A DNA stretch of 64,000 bases from Mya arenaria (GCF_026914265.1 NC_069123.1:39363678-39427677); one strand, 5' to 3'; positions 35,849 through 48,963 are shown, numbered from the stretch's first letter. The notes: generated by a model not told the origin, from the sequence alone. Program-made: numbers and translations.

Positions 35849-36155
35849 CAGGTACACTTATCAGGTACACGTAACAAGTACACACAACAGGTACACGTAA
35901 CAGGTACACGTTACAGGTACACACATTACGTACACGTAACAGGTACACACAACAGGTACGCATTACATGTACACGTTATATGTACACATAACAAAAATAC
36001 ACATAGCAGGTACACATAACAGGTACACATGACAGGTACTAATAACAGGTACACATAATAGGTACACATATAAGGTACACTTATAATGTACACATATTAG
36101 GTGCACATAATATATACACATAAAAGGTACACATATAAGGTACACATATCAGGTA
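35849..36155. repeat. 13-bp minisatellite (CAGGTACACATAA)
   Basis: About 23 tandem copies of a 13-bp unit, CAGGTACACGTAA or CAGGTACACATAA, with drift to AAGGTACACATAT on the right side. Confidence 0.92.
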
Positions 36156-36516
36156 TAGTTAACCATAATTTGATAAGTTCTATGATAACGAAATGCTTGC
36201 TAAGTAGCGTTGTTAATTAAAGGGACCTGCACTTTTGCAGGATCGGACATAATTCACATTTTGATATCGTGTGTTATGTGAATTTACTGCTCGTAATAAT
36301 GGAAAGTCGGCATTAGACGTTTAAATAAGACTAATTTTGTTCGTATTTATTTGAAAATAGAACAAAAATATGATAATTAAAAACATTTCTTTTCGATATG
36401 TTTTTGTCAGCGTCGGTCAGTGTTGTTTTTTGTATTCTGTTATAATCAAAGTAATCAATTTTGCTCAAAAGATTAAAAAAAGAATGTCACCAACTTGAAA
36501 TCCGTGAGATAGTCTT

Positions 36517-36568
36517 TTTAAAGCTGCACTCTCACAGATTTATCATTTTTACAACTTTTTTTTATACA
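36517..36568 (+). repeat. AAAGCTGC...CACAGATT dispersed repeat, copy 2 (short)
   Basis: TTTAAAGCTGCACTCTCACA followed by a T-rich stretch, truncated compared with the copies at 28450 and 38752. It ends just before the transposon at 36587. Confidence 0.7.
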
Positions 36569-36586
36569 TCGACCACAGTGTGTGTA

Positions 36587-37413
36587 TACTGGGCAGTTGC
36601 CTTATTCCGGTTCAATTTTGAAGTTTTCTTAAAATATTGTCATAATTACTGAACATAAGTGCATGAAATTTTAATAGAGAAATGTTGGGTACTATATCAA
36701 CCAAAATGGAAAAAGAATAAAAGAAAAAACAAGTGATTATAATATAATATTCAGTACGAAATTAGGGCATAAACGACGTCCAAAAGCCTGCATTCAGTGC
36801 CTAAATATTCGGATTTTTTCAAAGAACAAAGTAAACATTATTAAGTCAATAACAATATCTAAATGCTACTTAAATGAATATCATGTATTAAATGTTTAAC
36901 CTGTATATAAATTTTATACTTCTCTGAAGTATTTGTATGTGTATTTTCGGCGTATCCGAACTACTAATTTGTCCGAATTTGCATAATTTTGAAAGTACGA
37001 ATCTGCCTTATTTTTGCTTCATTTTCATATCAAATGCTGCACAACACAAAACAATGACATCGTCAATTTATTTACTTTTTATGTAATTGGCATTGTATTT
37101 TGTGATAGACGATAAGTCATAAACATTGTATAGTAGGTCTAGTGTTTAAAGATAACCCTGTCGAACCTCAATATAAAAGCTCGCGCTGTGATGTCATCCC
37201 CCACGTGACTTAATATTGACATTTAGGAAAGCGAAAGTTTAGAGGTATTTATTTTGGGGTTATACTCGAATAGCTGCACTTTTGTGTTGTTTCTGTTGCT
37301 ATGGAGGTCAGTTGCGTAGACTGTGATCATTCTATATTGATCGCGTCGCCGAAACGCTTTTTAAACGATTTCCGAATATTTAGGCAAATCCACCATTAGG
37401 CAACTGCCCAGTA
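36587..37413. mobile_element. Non-autonomous DNA transposon with TACTGGGCAGTTGCC termini
   Basis: 827 bp ended by perfect 15-bp inverted repeats TACTGGGCAGTTGCC (36587-36601) and GGCAACTGCCCAGTA (37399-37413). A second inner inverted pair, CCTAAATATTCGG near 36799 and CCGAATATTTAGG near 37371, lies inside. No transposase frame. It directly abuts the next element. Confidence 0.8.
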
Positions 37414-37883
37414 CTACGTGATAAATTACGTCATATATGCTACGTCAGAAGGCAACTTTTTGCTTAAAATGAAGAATTAAAACAAAGATAACTTTTCTTT
37501 TACTACACTATTTTAAATGAAACAAAGGGCAGTCTATGTCGCTTTAAGAGCCCCGCCTGAGTCTTTTTACCGGCCTTTGATAAGGTGCATACTGTAGTTT
37601 TCTCAAACACTTCGACAAACCTGTTTCCAAAAGAATGTTTTGACAGAGCTCCATCAGACGGCCGTTTTGTGAAAAAGATTTGTCGAAGTGTTTTAAGATA
37701 CTAAACTCTCAATCAAACTCTGGTAAAAGAACAAAGGCGGGGCTCCGTAAGAGGCGTAAACTGCGCTGTGTTTCATTTAAAATGGTGATGAAATAGTGAT
37801 GGTATCTTTGTTAAAAGCCTTCATTCGAAGCAAAATATTGCCTTCCGACGTAGCATTTATGACGCAATTTATCACGTGGTATA
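37412..37883. mobile_element. MITE with ~55-bp terminal inverted repeats, copy A
   Basis: The left end TACTACGTGATAAATTACGT...GCTACGTCAGAAGGCA matches, inverted, the right end TGCCTTCCGACGTAGC...TTATCACGTGGTATA. The interior has its own inverted pair AAACACTTCGACAAA / TTTGTCGAAGTGTTTT. A related copy of the same length lies in the BRI3-B intron at 58483-58935. Confidence 0.88.
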
Positions 37884-39512
37884 CACACACTGGACCAAGG
37901 TTAGGTAGAACGAAACCAGTCTAAGGCGAACTTTTATGGACGAAGGGAAAAACAAACACGTTGATTGAATGAAACTAAGGGCATTTATTCAAAATGCCAT
38001 ACAAGTGTAATAAACTAATGTATATATACACATGTAGTTTTCCAAGAGATCATATCTGGGTGGATAAAACCACCCACATCACATAATAAAGGAAATAAAA
38101 GCTAAACATTGTGTAAGAAACAACAAAATGGTTTTATATGAGTTAACAAGTAAGGTGTGAACCGTAAAAATCAGAAAAGAGATATTACAAAGGTATTAAC
38201 CGTATGTGTAGAAATCATTAACAGGAAGAAAATGTAAATTATATGAAATAAAATTATTCTTTAATAAAAACCACGTAGGAGGAGGAGAGGAGGAGGAGGT
38301 AATCAACAATCTATAAACTTTGGCGAGGCAATCGCCAACGCCGAAAATGTCTGAGAATGGCTAAGAACAATGCCATTAGTTTAGGCGTGTCACGTGATGA
38401 AACCTAGTCATATGATTGGTTAAAAATAATAAACAATGCTTAGAAAATACCATAACGGTTAAAAAGGTGACACCCAACTAATAGTTTACTTGTTCAAATT
38501 TATAAATGATTGTATGTCTTTCCATTAAATTTTATTTATTTTTTTGTTTTGGAAAGAGCAAATTTTTGCGTCAATATCTGCAAACCAATGATATAAGATT
38601 GTTGCCAAAAGATCAGAAAGCAGATTTTCATATTTCCGTTCGAAAATTAATGTTTTATGGCTAACGGTTTAAGGAAAATGCATAAAACATCAATGTTTGA
38701 ACTTAAATATAAAAATCTGCGATCTAGTTTTTGTCAGCAGGTTATATAACAGGTTTCCATGGATTTTCGCAAAAATTGGCTCGTTCCAAGACAAAAAATA
38801 AAAAGTTGTCAATACGTTCAATCTGTGAGGGTGCAGCTTTAAAGGGAAGCAGGAAGATATTTTGTTGATTAAATGAAGCATCTCAAGTTTAATTTCCTTG
38901 ATGAGATTCGGATCAACGAGTGCAAAATCATCGAATCAGTTTTCGTTTTTTTGTTACATGTTCGTGTATATTCAACTTACAATGATTAATGAAAGTTATA
39001 TCTCTTGCAAGGAAATTAAAACGTTTATAGTATCTAACTTTTACAAGTGTTGAACGAGATAAACATTAATTATGCTAAGAAGTTTCAATCGCATTGAATA
39101 TGACATTGCTTTAACACAATCACATCTTTATGGTCACTTCCCTTAGCGTCACAAGGGAATAATCGTGTACCAGTCATATCAGTAAAACAGTTTAAGTAAA
39201 AAAACTTAAGTCAACATTTTGGTTAGTTATGTTGCAAATCAGGAAGATATGACAAATATTTGTTATCTTTATTATTGGAACTAAACTCAAGATTTAGTTG
39301 TAAACATTGAGGGCAGGGATGTGGTTTTGTTGCTTTTGTATATTTAAAAAAAAAACGATTCTAATTCAGACAAAATATAGTTGGATACAAGACTACTTTA
39401 TCATTTCAATTTGAAAAATACAAATTTTAGTGGATTTTATTCCAGAAAAAGAGGCTACACGAGTATCAGCATTAACATTTAGTGGAAGAAACGATACAGT
39501 TTGCAATTGACC
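37884..39512. other. Intergenic region upstream of BRI3-A
   Basis: AT-rich, with the repeat copy at 38752-38843 and purine-rich 'ggaggaggagaggaggagga' at about 38279. Presumably contains the BRI3-A promoter; no specific element is recognised. Confidence 0.4.
38752..38843 (-). repeat. AAAGCTGC...CACAGATT dispersed repeat, copy 3
   Basis: Minus-strand TTTAAAGCTGCACCCTCACA, then GAACGTATTGACAACTTTTT and GGAACGAGCCA, matching 28450-28535. Confidence 0.75.
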
Positions 39513-39540
39513 ATGTCTAACCCACAACCACCAAGTAAGT

Positions 39541-39578
<38 letters not shown>

Positions 39579-42500
39579 TCATAATAATATATAATTTCAG
39601 TCCTCTTCCGGTTTTTGTTCCAATACCAATAAGGATCCTTCTTACTAAAAATGCTGTTTAAAAGAGCATAATATAATGCCGATGCTATAATCATGTGTTG
39701 CGTTGTCGACGAATACGGGCATTTATAGTGGTCGGGAGTCGAAATGTATGATAAAAGATCAGGGTCATAGCGTGGGCAAGCTTTGATATACTAGCTGTTT
39801 TAACTGGCCCCCACTTTCAACGAAAATCGTGAGCTACACGGTTTAATGGTACGTGATTAACTTTTTTGAGAGTGATCAAAAATGTATCTAGTTACGATTA
39901 CAATGATCAGTTGGTATACAAGTAAATTATGTTACATACGGAAGTGAAACAATGTCAGGTGTGCATTCATGTACTCCGGGAATTCCCCATACCCAATACA
40001 CATATGCATGTAAAAACTTCAGCCATGTTCAGCGCGAGTATATGATTTTAATCACATTAGCAATAGTGCGTATGTTGACAAGGAAAATGTTCAATAATTA
40101 GTGTGTTTTTAAGTGAATAGTGAACTAAATACGTATTGCACGGTTAACAGTGAAAGAAATTTCCCTATCCGATTTTTCTGCCCGATCGAGAAATAAAACG
40201 CCTAGTTTTTCATGTATCTTTGCCCTGTGCATAAAAAGACTATTCAGTGTACAGACAATCCAAAACCATGTTTGTGCACTTGAAAGATAGATAAAAAATC
40301 CTACCCTTCAAATTTGTTTTCTTTTAATCTCTCCATACCGTTCGAATTTCAGATATGTACATGCTACAAATTGTGTGTTTTTACGAAACCTTATAACCAA
40401 AGCGCTGTCGAAGTCAGCCAAGTACCACCATAAGTGTCAATTAATACTGCCTTCTTCGATTTTTTTTCTTGCTTTATCTCTTTCTTAACTTTTTTAAGGT
40501 TTTTGAATTATTAGTCGAATATGCCAATATGTAGGCTACGTTTTGTTATATTATTTTTCTTTTGTTTAAAAAAACTAGCATTTTTATATACAAGTATTTT
40601 AAAGTAGTTAGGTAGATTTCTTAATCTAATTGTAATTCTTATTCCAAGATTATGGATCAGCCGGCAAGGGATCTGGGTATCCCCCGCAGCAAGGTTACCC
40701 TCAACCTGGCTACAACCAACAGGGCTATTCCGCACAAACAACCACCGTGATTACCGCTGGCCAGCCAATCGTTGTTTCCGGGACATGCGCTGTGTGCGGG
40801 GTGAGCGACATATTCATGTATTTATAGATAGACCAGTAAAGTACATGTTTCATGTTTGTAGTTTCTTATGTAATTGTTTGATATACACAATAGCAGTTTT
40901 CTCTAAATGTTCAACTACATAATTATTAAACCGTCTTATAAAGTTGTGTTGATAAAAGATGTGATAACGTCTTCTTCCGCCACATTTAATCTCGGATGTA
41001 AAAGTAAACTGTGACTAAGGATGTTATCTCGAAAGTAGAACAATGAGTAGGGGTGATCATGAGTATATTTGAACAATGGGTAAGGATGATCATGTTACGT
41101 GCAGTAGATTTACATAAAGACTAAGGACGGTCATGTTATCTTTAAGTAGATACGAAAAATGACTAAGGGTGGTCATGAAATCTAGGAGCAGATTTAAACA
41201 ATGACTAAGAGTGGTCATGAGTAGATCTGAACAATGACGAAGGATGATCATGTTACTTGCAATAGATTTGAACAATGACTAAGGACGGTCATGTTATCTT
41301 TAAGTAGATGCGAGCAATGACTGAGGGTGGTCATGAAACTCGAAGTAGATTTGAACAATGACTTAGGATGATCATGTTAGTTGCAATAGATGCGAACAAA
41401 GACAAAATGTTGTCATATAATCTCGAAGTAGATTTGAACAATGACTTCGCGTGGTCATGAGTAGATTTAAACAGAGACTCAGGATGATCATGAGTAGATT
41501 TAAACAAAGACTCAGGATGATCATGAGTAGATTTAAATAAAGACTCAGGATGATCATGAATAGATTTAAACAAAGACTCAGGATGATCATGAGTAGATTT
41601 AAATAAAGACTCAGGATGGTCATGAGTAGATTTAAACAAAGACTCAGGATGGTCATGAGTAGATTTAAACAAAGACTCAGGATGGTCATGAGCAGATTTA
41701 AACAAAGACTCAGGATGGTCATGAGTATATTTAAACAAAGACTCAGGATGGTAATGAGCAGATTTAAACCAAGACTCAGCGTGGTCATGAGTAGATTCAA
41801 ACAAAGACTCAGGATGGTCATGAATAGATTTAAACAAAGACTCAGGATGGTCATGAATAGATTTAAACAAAGACTCAGGATGGTCATGAGTAGATTCAAA
41901 CAAAGACTCAGGATGGTCATGAATAGATTTAAACAAAGACATCAAGATGGTCATGAGTAGATTTAAACAAAGACTCAGGATGGTCATGAGCAGATTTAAA
42001 CCAAGACTCAGGGTGGTCATGAGTAGATTCAAACAAAGACTCAAGATGGTCATGAGTAGATTCAAACAAAGACTCAGGATGGTCATGAATAGATTTAAAC
42101 AAAGACTCAATATGGTCATGAGTAGATTTAAACAAAGACTCAGGATGGTCATGAGCAGATTTAAACCAAGACTCAGGGTGGTCATGAGTAGATTCAAACA
42201 AAGACTCAAGATGGTCATGAGTAGATTCAAACAAAGACTCAGGATGATCATGAGTAGATTTAAACAAAGACTCATGATGGTCATGAGTAGATTCAAACAA
42301 AGACTCAGGATGGTCATGAGTAGATTTAAACAAAGACTCATGATGGTCATGAGTAGATTCAAACAAAGACTCAGGATGGTCATGAGTAGATTCAAACAAA
42401 GACTCAGGATGGTCATGAGTAGATTCAAACAAAGACTCAGGATGGTTATGAGTAGATTCAAACAAAGACTCAAGATGGTCATGAGTAGATTTAAACAAAG

Positions 42501-42777
42501 ACTCAGGATGGTCATGTAATCCTTAAGTGAATTTGAACAATGTCTTAGTATGGTCATGTATATTATATTCTTTCGAAACAGAGGTCACACTCTTTTGTAC
42601 TATTATTCACCACATTATATAGTCAAAACCTATACTTGAAAATTTCAGGTAGGCGTGGTCAGCGAAAACTTCACCGTTTTGGGAATTGTGCTTGCCATTC
42701 TGTTCTTCCCAATCGGAGTGTTGTGTTGTTTTCTTCTTATGGAAAAACGGTGTAGCCACTGCGGTGCTACTTTTTAG
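39513..42777 (+). CDS. BRI3-type (brain protein I3) small membrane protein, paralogue A
   Basis: Three exons, 39513-39534, 40649-40800 and 42649-42777, encode 100 residues with phase-1 and phase-0 introns. The N-terminus is short and has PPNY, a PPxY motif that binds WW domains. A Gly/Tyr/Gln/Pro-rich segment follows (GYPPQQGYPQPGYNQQGY), then TTTVI and PIVV, a first CxxC (CAVCG), a hydrophobic stretch (FTVLGIVLAILFFPIGVLCC) and the final CxxC in CSHCGATF. The order CxxC, hydrophobic segment, CxxC-GATF is the BRI3 signature and resembles LITAF-type endosome/lysosome membrane proteins; the exact role is not known from sequence. Intron 2 carries a large 33-bp array. A (CT)n run follows exon 1. 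Possible AATAAA at 43289. Confidence 0.9.
39543..39575. repeat. (CT)n microsatellite just after exon 1 of BRI3-A
   Basis: About 16 CT dinucleotides start 8 bp downstream of the exon 1 donor (GTAAGTGATCTCT). Confidence 0.97.
41030..42560. repeat. 33-bp tandem array in BRI3-A intron 2
   Basis: The core (about 41449-42515) is about 32 copies of a 33-bp unit built on GACTCAGGATGGTCATGAGT plus AGATTTAAACAAA. The left flank (41030-41448) is a diverged, longer-spaced version ('actaaggatgatcatgtta'). Because 33 is a multiple of 3, long open frames exist on both strands (408 residues minus, 190 plus), but they only translate the repeat. Confidence 0.95.
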
Positions 42778-43566
42778 AAATTCTAAAAACCGGATGTGAC
42801 ATAAGAAACAGGAGGAAATATCATTCAAAACATGTGTTTCCTCAATGATTTGTCATTAAAGTGCTTATTACTCATATCTTGACAAATTGACGTATATAAT
42901 CACTGATTTTACCATAACTACTCTCCCTGACGACATAACTGCTTAGTTTTGCTTAGTTGTTAAATCCATGTAATTTTGCTGCACAAAATATATACATGAA
43001 CTGCCACAGGAACTTGACCCAGTGTTACAGCCTGTTCCGTTATTGTAATTTTTGGTTCGTTGATATCTATGGCACCCAGATATTGACAAAAAAAATTGAT
43101 TTCAGACAAAACCTCGCTACGAATATGTGTCTAATTGTAGTTGTTTATATATCACTTCTAAGCTGTGTCTGTAAATGTGGTTCACTGTGTTCCTAGATAT
43201 ATCAGGTTTGTCTGAAATAGCTAGTTTGTCCATTTTAGTCCCTAGATGGTTTTACTAACAATGTTTACACAATATAACTCTATGGCCAAATAAAAGTTTG
43301 AGTTAATGATATAAGTGAAGGCGATCCAAGCTCAGACTTTCCCCAAGAGGCTCATAGAGTGCTTACGACCAGAGCTTTATGAAGTTCAGTCGTTATAAAC
43401 CGAACGACTGTATTTCAAAAAACTTCCTGACTGAAACGATACATGAGTAAACTAAGCATGTCCATTATACATATTTACGTTTATCTCGTTCTTGTAGCCA
43501 TTTTATCTGTCATGTGTGTAGGATTTTATACTTCACTTCTTTATAACGACCGACAGCATACACCTA
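42778..43566. other. 3' flank of BRI3-A
   Basis: Probable 3' UTR followed by non-coding DNA; the open frame at 42957-43196 shows no domain or splice context. Confidence 0.4.
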
Positions 43567-43908
43567 AGGCCTAAAAAAAATATGTCTGTTTCGGGTAACC
43601 CGACCCTACCTATAAAAATGCGCCGACCCTAACTATTTTTTTCCGTTTCTGAGCAAAAAAAATATTCGTTAGCGAATAGAGAGTTACGAAGGGCGGATAA
43701 ATGCATATTTTAATCAGAATTATTGTTTATATGATAAAACAAAGTCAGGCAATGACAGTAATGTAGGAAAGACTGCCATGTGCAAGAAAACACTCTGAAC
43801 TTACGACATATTTTGGAATTTAAAAAATAAAAATATAAAAAAATCCCTACCTACCCTACCTAGAAATTTTGGGAAGGTTACCCTAAACAAACAATTTTTT
43901 TTTGGCCT
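43567..43908. mobile_element. MITE with AGGCCTAAAAAAAA termini, copy 1
   Basis: Left AGGCCTAAAAAAAATATGTC then GGGTAACCCGACCC; right GGTTACCCTAAACAAACA then a T-run and GGCCT-like end. The outer ~30 bp are inverted repeats. A related copy in the opposite layout lies at 56908-57244. Confidence 0.8.
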
Positions 43909-46379
43909 AATGAGTGTTGTCATTGTGACTGTATCAGAACCAAAGTGAAACTCAAAATCAGTTTCATAAATTGTTTGCTATTCAAAACAAGAGTTCTTGC
44001 ATATTGTTTGTACGTTTAGATGCACTGCAATTTGTCATATTTAAATCATGTGTTTTAAATATATTGCAGCTTTGTGTTGCACCATTCTTATAAATTTGAA
44101 ATGTCTGTGTGCTAAAACTCGTCATATCAAACCTTCCTGTACTTATTATATGCAATTATTGATACATATTTTTTAAGTGGGATTGTTTACAATGTCACTT
44201 TTCAAGATACACACATCCGGTTCTCGTGGTGTGATTTCAAAGCCTGCACACTGTGCACGTTTTTCAATAGGCACATAGTTTATTTAATGTAAATTTCACG
44301 GAATTATCAAGTGATCAGCATCCTAACGATGTACAAGTATTTGTTTACTTCTCAATGCTATGGCAAAAACATATGGATTTGAAAAAAAGCAACAACTGAA
44401 AATCAGCCTAGCCACATAGCTTTAACAACACTTATACGTTAAATGCTATATAGTAAACATCTATAATTATTTTGAACAATAAGAAAGGTTCAAACCCTCA
44501 CCAGTCGGGTCAAAGTTGGTCGAGTCCAGGTGCTACCTTGATGCAGTAACAAATGCCGCATCAATAACCCCACGGCATACATAATAAATATCACCTTGGA
44601 CTAAAATGTAGCAAATATGTTTACTAAACTATTAAGTTATGAAACTTTGAAACGCTCCTAATCAGTAGAAAGATCAACAAATGTACACCTGAAAGAGGTT
44701 ACATCGCACACAAGTTTGGGGGTCTAGCTTTCAAGTTCCTATATATCGAGTGCAACACATTAAATGCATGGGCCGTAGAGCATCTTAAGTCATTTCAAGT
44801 TTCAACTTCGTCGATTTCTTAAAATAGTCAAAATAAAAGAAATGTGTAAGTGGTTTTAATATTTTTTTTAATAAGGTCAACGAAAATAATGTATTTTGGA
44901 AACTCTTTTTTTTATTTCCTATGACGTAAAATATATTGAAATTAGGAAAGTGACTTAAGTTAGGAAATGACTTAAGATAAATACGATAACCGCCCCTGGT
45001 AGTGTATACATACACAAAGTAGTCTTAACTGAAGTTCTCTAGAAATACTTTATACAACTTTCACAAGACACTCGTACTTGAGTATGCTGACATTGTCTGG
45101 GGCAAGCCTATACACATTAAACCATGTAAATAGTTTTCATTATTAAGAGGAGCATTATATATTACATATTATACCCCATTATTATTTGTTTGTTTACACA
45201 AGCCGCAGTATATTCAAAAGCAGATTGAATGAATTACATATATGCGAGACATTTCTCTAATCTTTATCCGCAATTCTGCCTAAATACCTACACGTGTATC
45301 ATTATATGCATGCATCTTATTTGTTGTTGTTTTTATACATATTTTGCACTGTATTTGCGTGATGGTGGTTGTTGTAAAACAGATCGAGATCGCTTGTGCT
45401 AAAATTCCAATACAATGGAACTACAGGGAGAAGCATAGTACATTATGTACAACGAGTTTAAGGTCTACCCGACACTTAAACGAGAAACACATATCGTCAC
45501 AAAACACAGGTTAGAGTACAATAAAGTAATAAAACAGTTTTTAAAACATAAAAACGTGTGATATAAAGAAAGCATGTATACGTTTATTGATTTAAATCAA
45601 TAATTTCTGTAACTGTTTTAATAAGTGCTCACCAAGATGCTTACCTGAGTTACCTCCCTAGTTTATAAATTTGCCATTTTTTAACGTCAGAAGACAAAAG
45701 CTTTTTTCTCTCACTTTGGTAGATTTTGCCAATTTGGTGCCAGTGAATTATGAGTAATTACAATTTTTACTGCTCAAAAGAAAAATATATTCAGATATTA
45801 AACATTTGGCGTTTCCACGAGGTTTCTGTGAATTAGAAGTGCCAGTAAAGGGCAGCTTCCTTTTGGCAGTGTAGGCCGAGATTTAGTCTTTTTGTACCTG
45901 AAACATTTTAAAAACAAGTGCTACCAGTAACATACTGGGCAGTTGATAAGACGGTATCGTTAGCAATCAAAGTTGCTCAGAAACAACAACCATTTTAAAG
46001 CAGCAGAGCCTAAATATTCGAAATTTTTGACCAGATTTTTCCTAATAAAATGAGCCAAACTCTAAAATGACATGTGTGATGTTTCTCAGCTTACTTTAAT
46101 ATACCAATTAGCATAGGTGTTATTTGGGACAATTACCTTTCCATAAGGCTTCTGCATAACCCGTATATTCGTGGCTTTTTACCTTCAATTGCAGCAAACA
46201 TCTAAATGCATTTAAACAAACAAGTTATACATCGTTCTTGCAACACTACGCTGACAGCGACGCTGACCGAAGGTTTCGGGAGGGGGGTATTGCTTTAGCG
46301 TTGTCTGTCGGTTCTACTGTCTGTCCTTCCGCCCGACATGCATATTTTTACTATATCTGTGTAAGTATTGGTCATATAA
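43909..46379. other. Long AT-rich intergenic stretch
   Basis: I see no gene. The open frame at 44785-45015 (minus) is low-complexity. A phrase ATACTGGGCAGTTG near 45931 matches the terminus of the transposon at 36587, suggesting a solo end fragment. Confidence 0.45.
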
Positions 46380-47177
46380 TGTAAACAATTAGTAAAAATG
46401 TTTCCCTTGATGAAATCTCAACTCCTTTTAAAAGTGGGTCAAAATCTAAGTCACTTGGTGAAATCTTGGAAAAATCGTTGAAACACATTGGAGACATAAT
46501 CATTATTTGGTCCAATATTCATGAAACTTTATCAGATTGTTTCACCTGATAAACTATTGGACAAATTTAAAACTGGGTCATATGTGATCAAAAATTAGGT
46601 CACAAGGTCAAATCTTATATATTTATGCCTGGAACCTCATAATCGGAACCATATCTTGGTAGGGATTGCTGAAATTGTGTTGGAGAGAATGTTTCCCTTG
46701 ATCAAGTCTCAATCGCATTTAAAAGTGGGTCACGTGGGGGTCAAAAACTGTGTCAAATGTTCAAACCTTAAAATAATAAGTAGAACACACGTAACAATAC
46801 ATAACAGTTAGTTCACTATTTATAAAACTTAGTTAGAATGTTTTTTCTTGATGAACTCTTGGAAAAAATGAAACTGGGTCATATGTGATCAAAAATAAGA
46901 GTAGTAGTTCAAATTTAATACTGTATGGCGCCATATCATGGTAATCATAGGTTAGATTATATTCAAACTTGGACAGAATATCACCCTGGATGAAATCTCA
47001 CAGCATAAAGGGTGGATCAAATTGTGTCAAAAACTAGAACACTACGACAAGTCTCTGAAAAAGAAGTTGGGAACGTACTTTAGGCAATATATTTGATCAA
47101 AAATTAATGAAACTCAATGAAAATGTTTTCCTTGAAGAAAGCATTCACTTGTCCGAAACTGGGTCACATGAGGTCGG
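46380..47177. repeat. GGTCA-rich dispersed repeat including left 574-bp direct repeat
   Basis: 46604-47177 is repeated almost exactly at 49415-49988; both are 574 bp and I noted one difference, near residue 30. The surrounding sequence shows the same phrases at larger spacing ('gtcacaaggtcaaatctt', 'gaaactgggtcatatgtgat'), so the repeat belongs to a broader family also seen at 57530-57880. Confidence 0.9.
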
Positions 47178-47198
47178 CACTGTGCATAACAATGGTTA

Positions 47199-48285
47199 TT
47201 AAATTCTGAATAAAAGAGCCAGGCGACGACCCTTTTTTCTTGCAAATATGTCAACGACATGTTCGGCGTTGATATTGCGTTCGCTGTAAATGTTCATCAA
47301 ACCCAGGCCTGACATTCGCTCAGTTGTCATGGTACTCCTCAAATACGTTTTGAATCGACGCATTGTCGAAAATGAGCGCTCAGACGTGGCCGTTGCTGCA
47401 TTCACAACAGAACCATGAGGCAGATCCTTATGTTAGGATACGATGCCTCAGTAGCTACGTCCAATGCTTTTTCCAGGGTTGAGTAGGGAGCAGGTGAAGT
47501 TACAGTCCACTTCGCTGTCCAACGTTGACACTCTCGCTCGAAAGTCGGCTCGTCATCTGGCAGGTCTTACTTGAACTCCTGGAATATTTCTATCGTTACG
47601 GCATGGGTGAGACCGTCGACCTGCAAATAAATCTTTATTGTATTTTCGCACTGATGCCATTTAAATATATGCGGCCAATGATCCGGTGCTTATTAGATTA
47701 TAAGGTTTCATTTGTTTCATTAGGATTTTCTTATTATTGTGGAAACGATCAATAATTATTTATTTTTAATATGTTTAATGCATGCGCATGTAAATGTATT
47801 CAGATATTAACCCGTTCACTGGCAGACAAGTCGTGGACATGCGCGATATTTTTTCAACTTCCGATTTTGTTTTCTCACACTCTCTCGACCTAAATTGTTT
47901 GAATATATAACGATACTCGGGGTAAGGCAGTGAACGGGTAAAACCTACATGGTATTACCAATGTAGTTTTATGATTGGTGCATTGCAGCACAAACTATTC
48001 GTTTTATTCCTTGATTACACTCCCTTTGGAGGCAGCCGATACTGTGCCTTGTACCGTCCATTGCCTTTCAACAGCCGTGCGTCTAGATCAACAAACAAAT
48101 GGTCTACGAACGGCAGGTACATGTTTGTCTTCCAGTACTGGGAAGTGGTCTCTGCTGGGGCGTGCGGTCTGTGAACTTGACGTCCAAATCGCCGTGGGAC
48201 CGACGGCTCTACATCGACGTCGTGTGCAGTTGATACTGACTTGCCGTAAAGCGCATCCCATACGTCGGCATCGTTACGTTTAGCC
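47199..48285 (-). pseudogene. hAT-family transposase remnant
   Basis: Two minus-strand parts are recognisable. 48285-47993 encodes EPSVPRRFGRQVHRP, QYWKTNMYLPFVDHL and FVDLDARLL, ending at a stop; 47570-47199 covers the C-terminal dimerisation region with ATATSERSFSTMRRFKTYLR and STMTTERMSGLGLMNIY. This is the typical order of animal hAT transposases of the ZMYM/THAP-like type. The frame between YPN and the SERSF region is broken and the BED finger and early catalytic part are not seen, so the gene is a remnant. Confidence 0.8.
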
Positions 48286-48963
48286 TAAACAGGAATATAT
48301 ACAGGATGTCCTACACAAAAACAACCGTGAACGCATATTTAATAGCTGTAGAAAATGGCAGCCCTGAATATCTACAAGATGAACAAAATGACACCTTGTG
48401 TCAGAAGCTGTGTAAATGCTTATTAAAACTATTCGAGAAATATACGATCCGTCATGGGTTTTCTTTGGAGATCAACATTTCTTAAATGGGTCTTGAAATT
48501 AACAGCTATTAACCGAGACAATTTGCGAGGTTAATAAATGTCTTTCTCGAGACGAACTTAAGAAATCTGGATCTCAAAAGAAAACGAGTGACGGATTATT
48601 GTTATTACCTATACAGTTTTGTGTATGAAATGCGGTGCGTACGAATTCACTTCGTTTTTTGTTATCACACATGTTCCGTGAATTGTTCTCAAATCGAAGA
48701 TAAGAGTATTTATGTGATAAAAGGGCATATCAAAAGTAGATTGAAGGTCTTGCAGGGCACACCACATGCAAAACAAACAGCCACCCAATCAGATCAAGAC
48801 CAGACGGCACAGAAAGGCGGTGCAACGATGACTCTGCTATGACGAATCTACTCCTCGAGCCGAGATAGTAAACAAACGGTTGTGGATAAGCTAAGAGAAA
48901 AATTTCGATAAGGATGTTTTAATAAACCATGCAAAATATATCATAAGATTATATAGTACTGAC

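Noticed and set aside
35849-36155. CRISPR-like regular repeats (also 41-42.5 kb and 62-64 kb)
   Set aside because: Units are contiguous with no unique spacers, and the DNA is animal.
41331-42557. 408-residue open frame (minus) and 190-residue frame (plus)
   Set aside because: They only translate the 33-bp array; unit length is a multiple of 3, and both strands are equally open.
43590-43880. Telomere-like CCCTAAC and CCTACC words
   Set aside because: They are part of the GGCCTAAAA MITE family, not tandem telomeric repeats.
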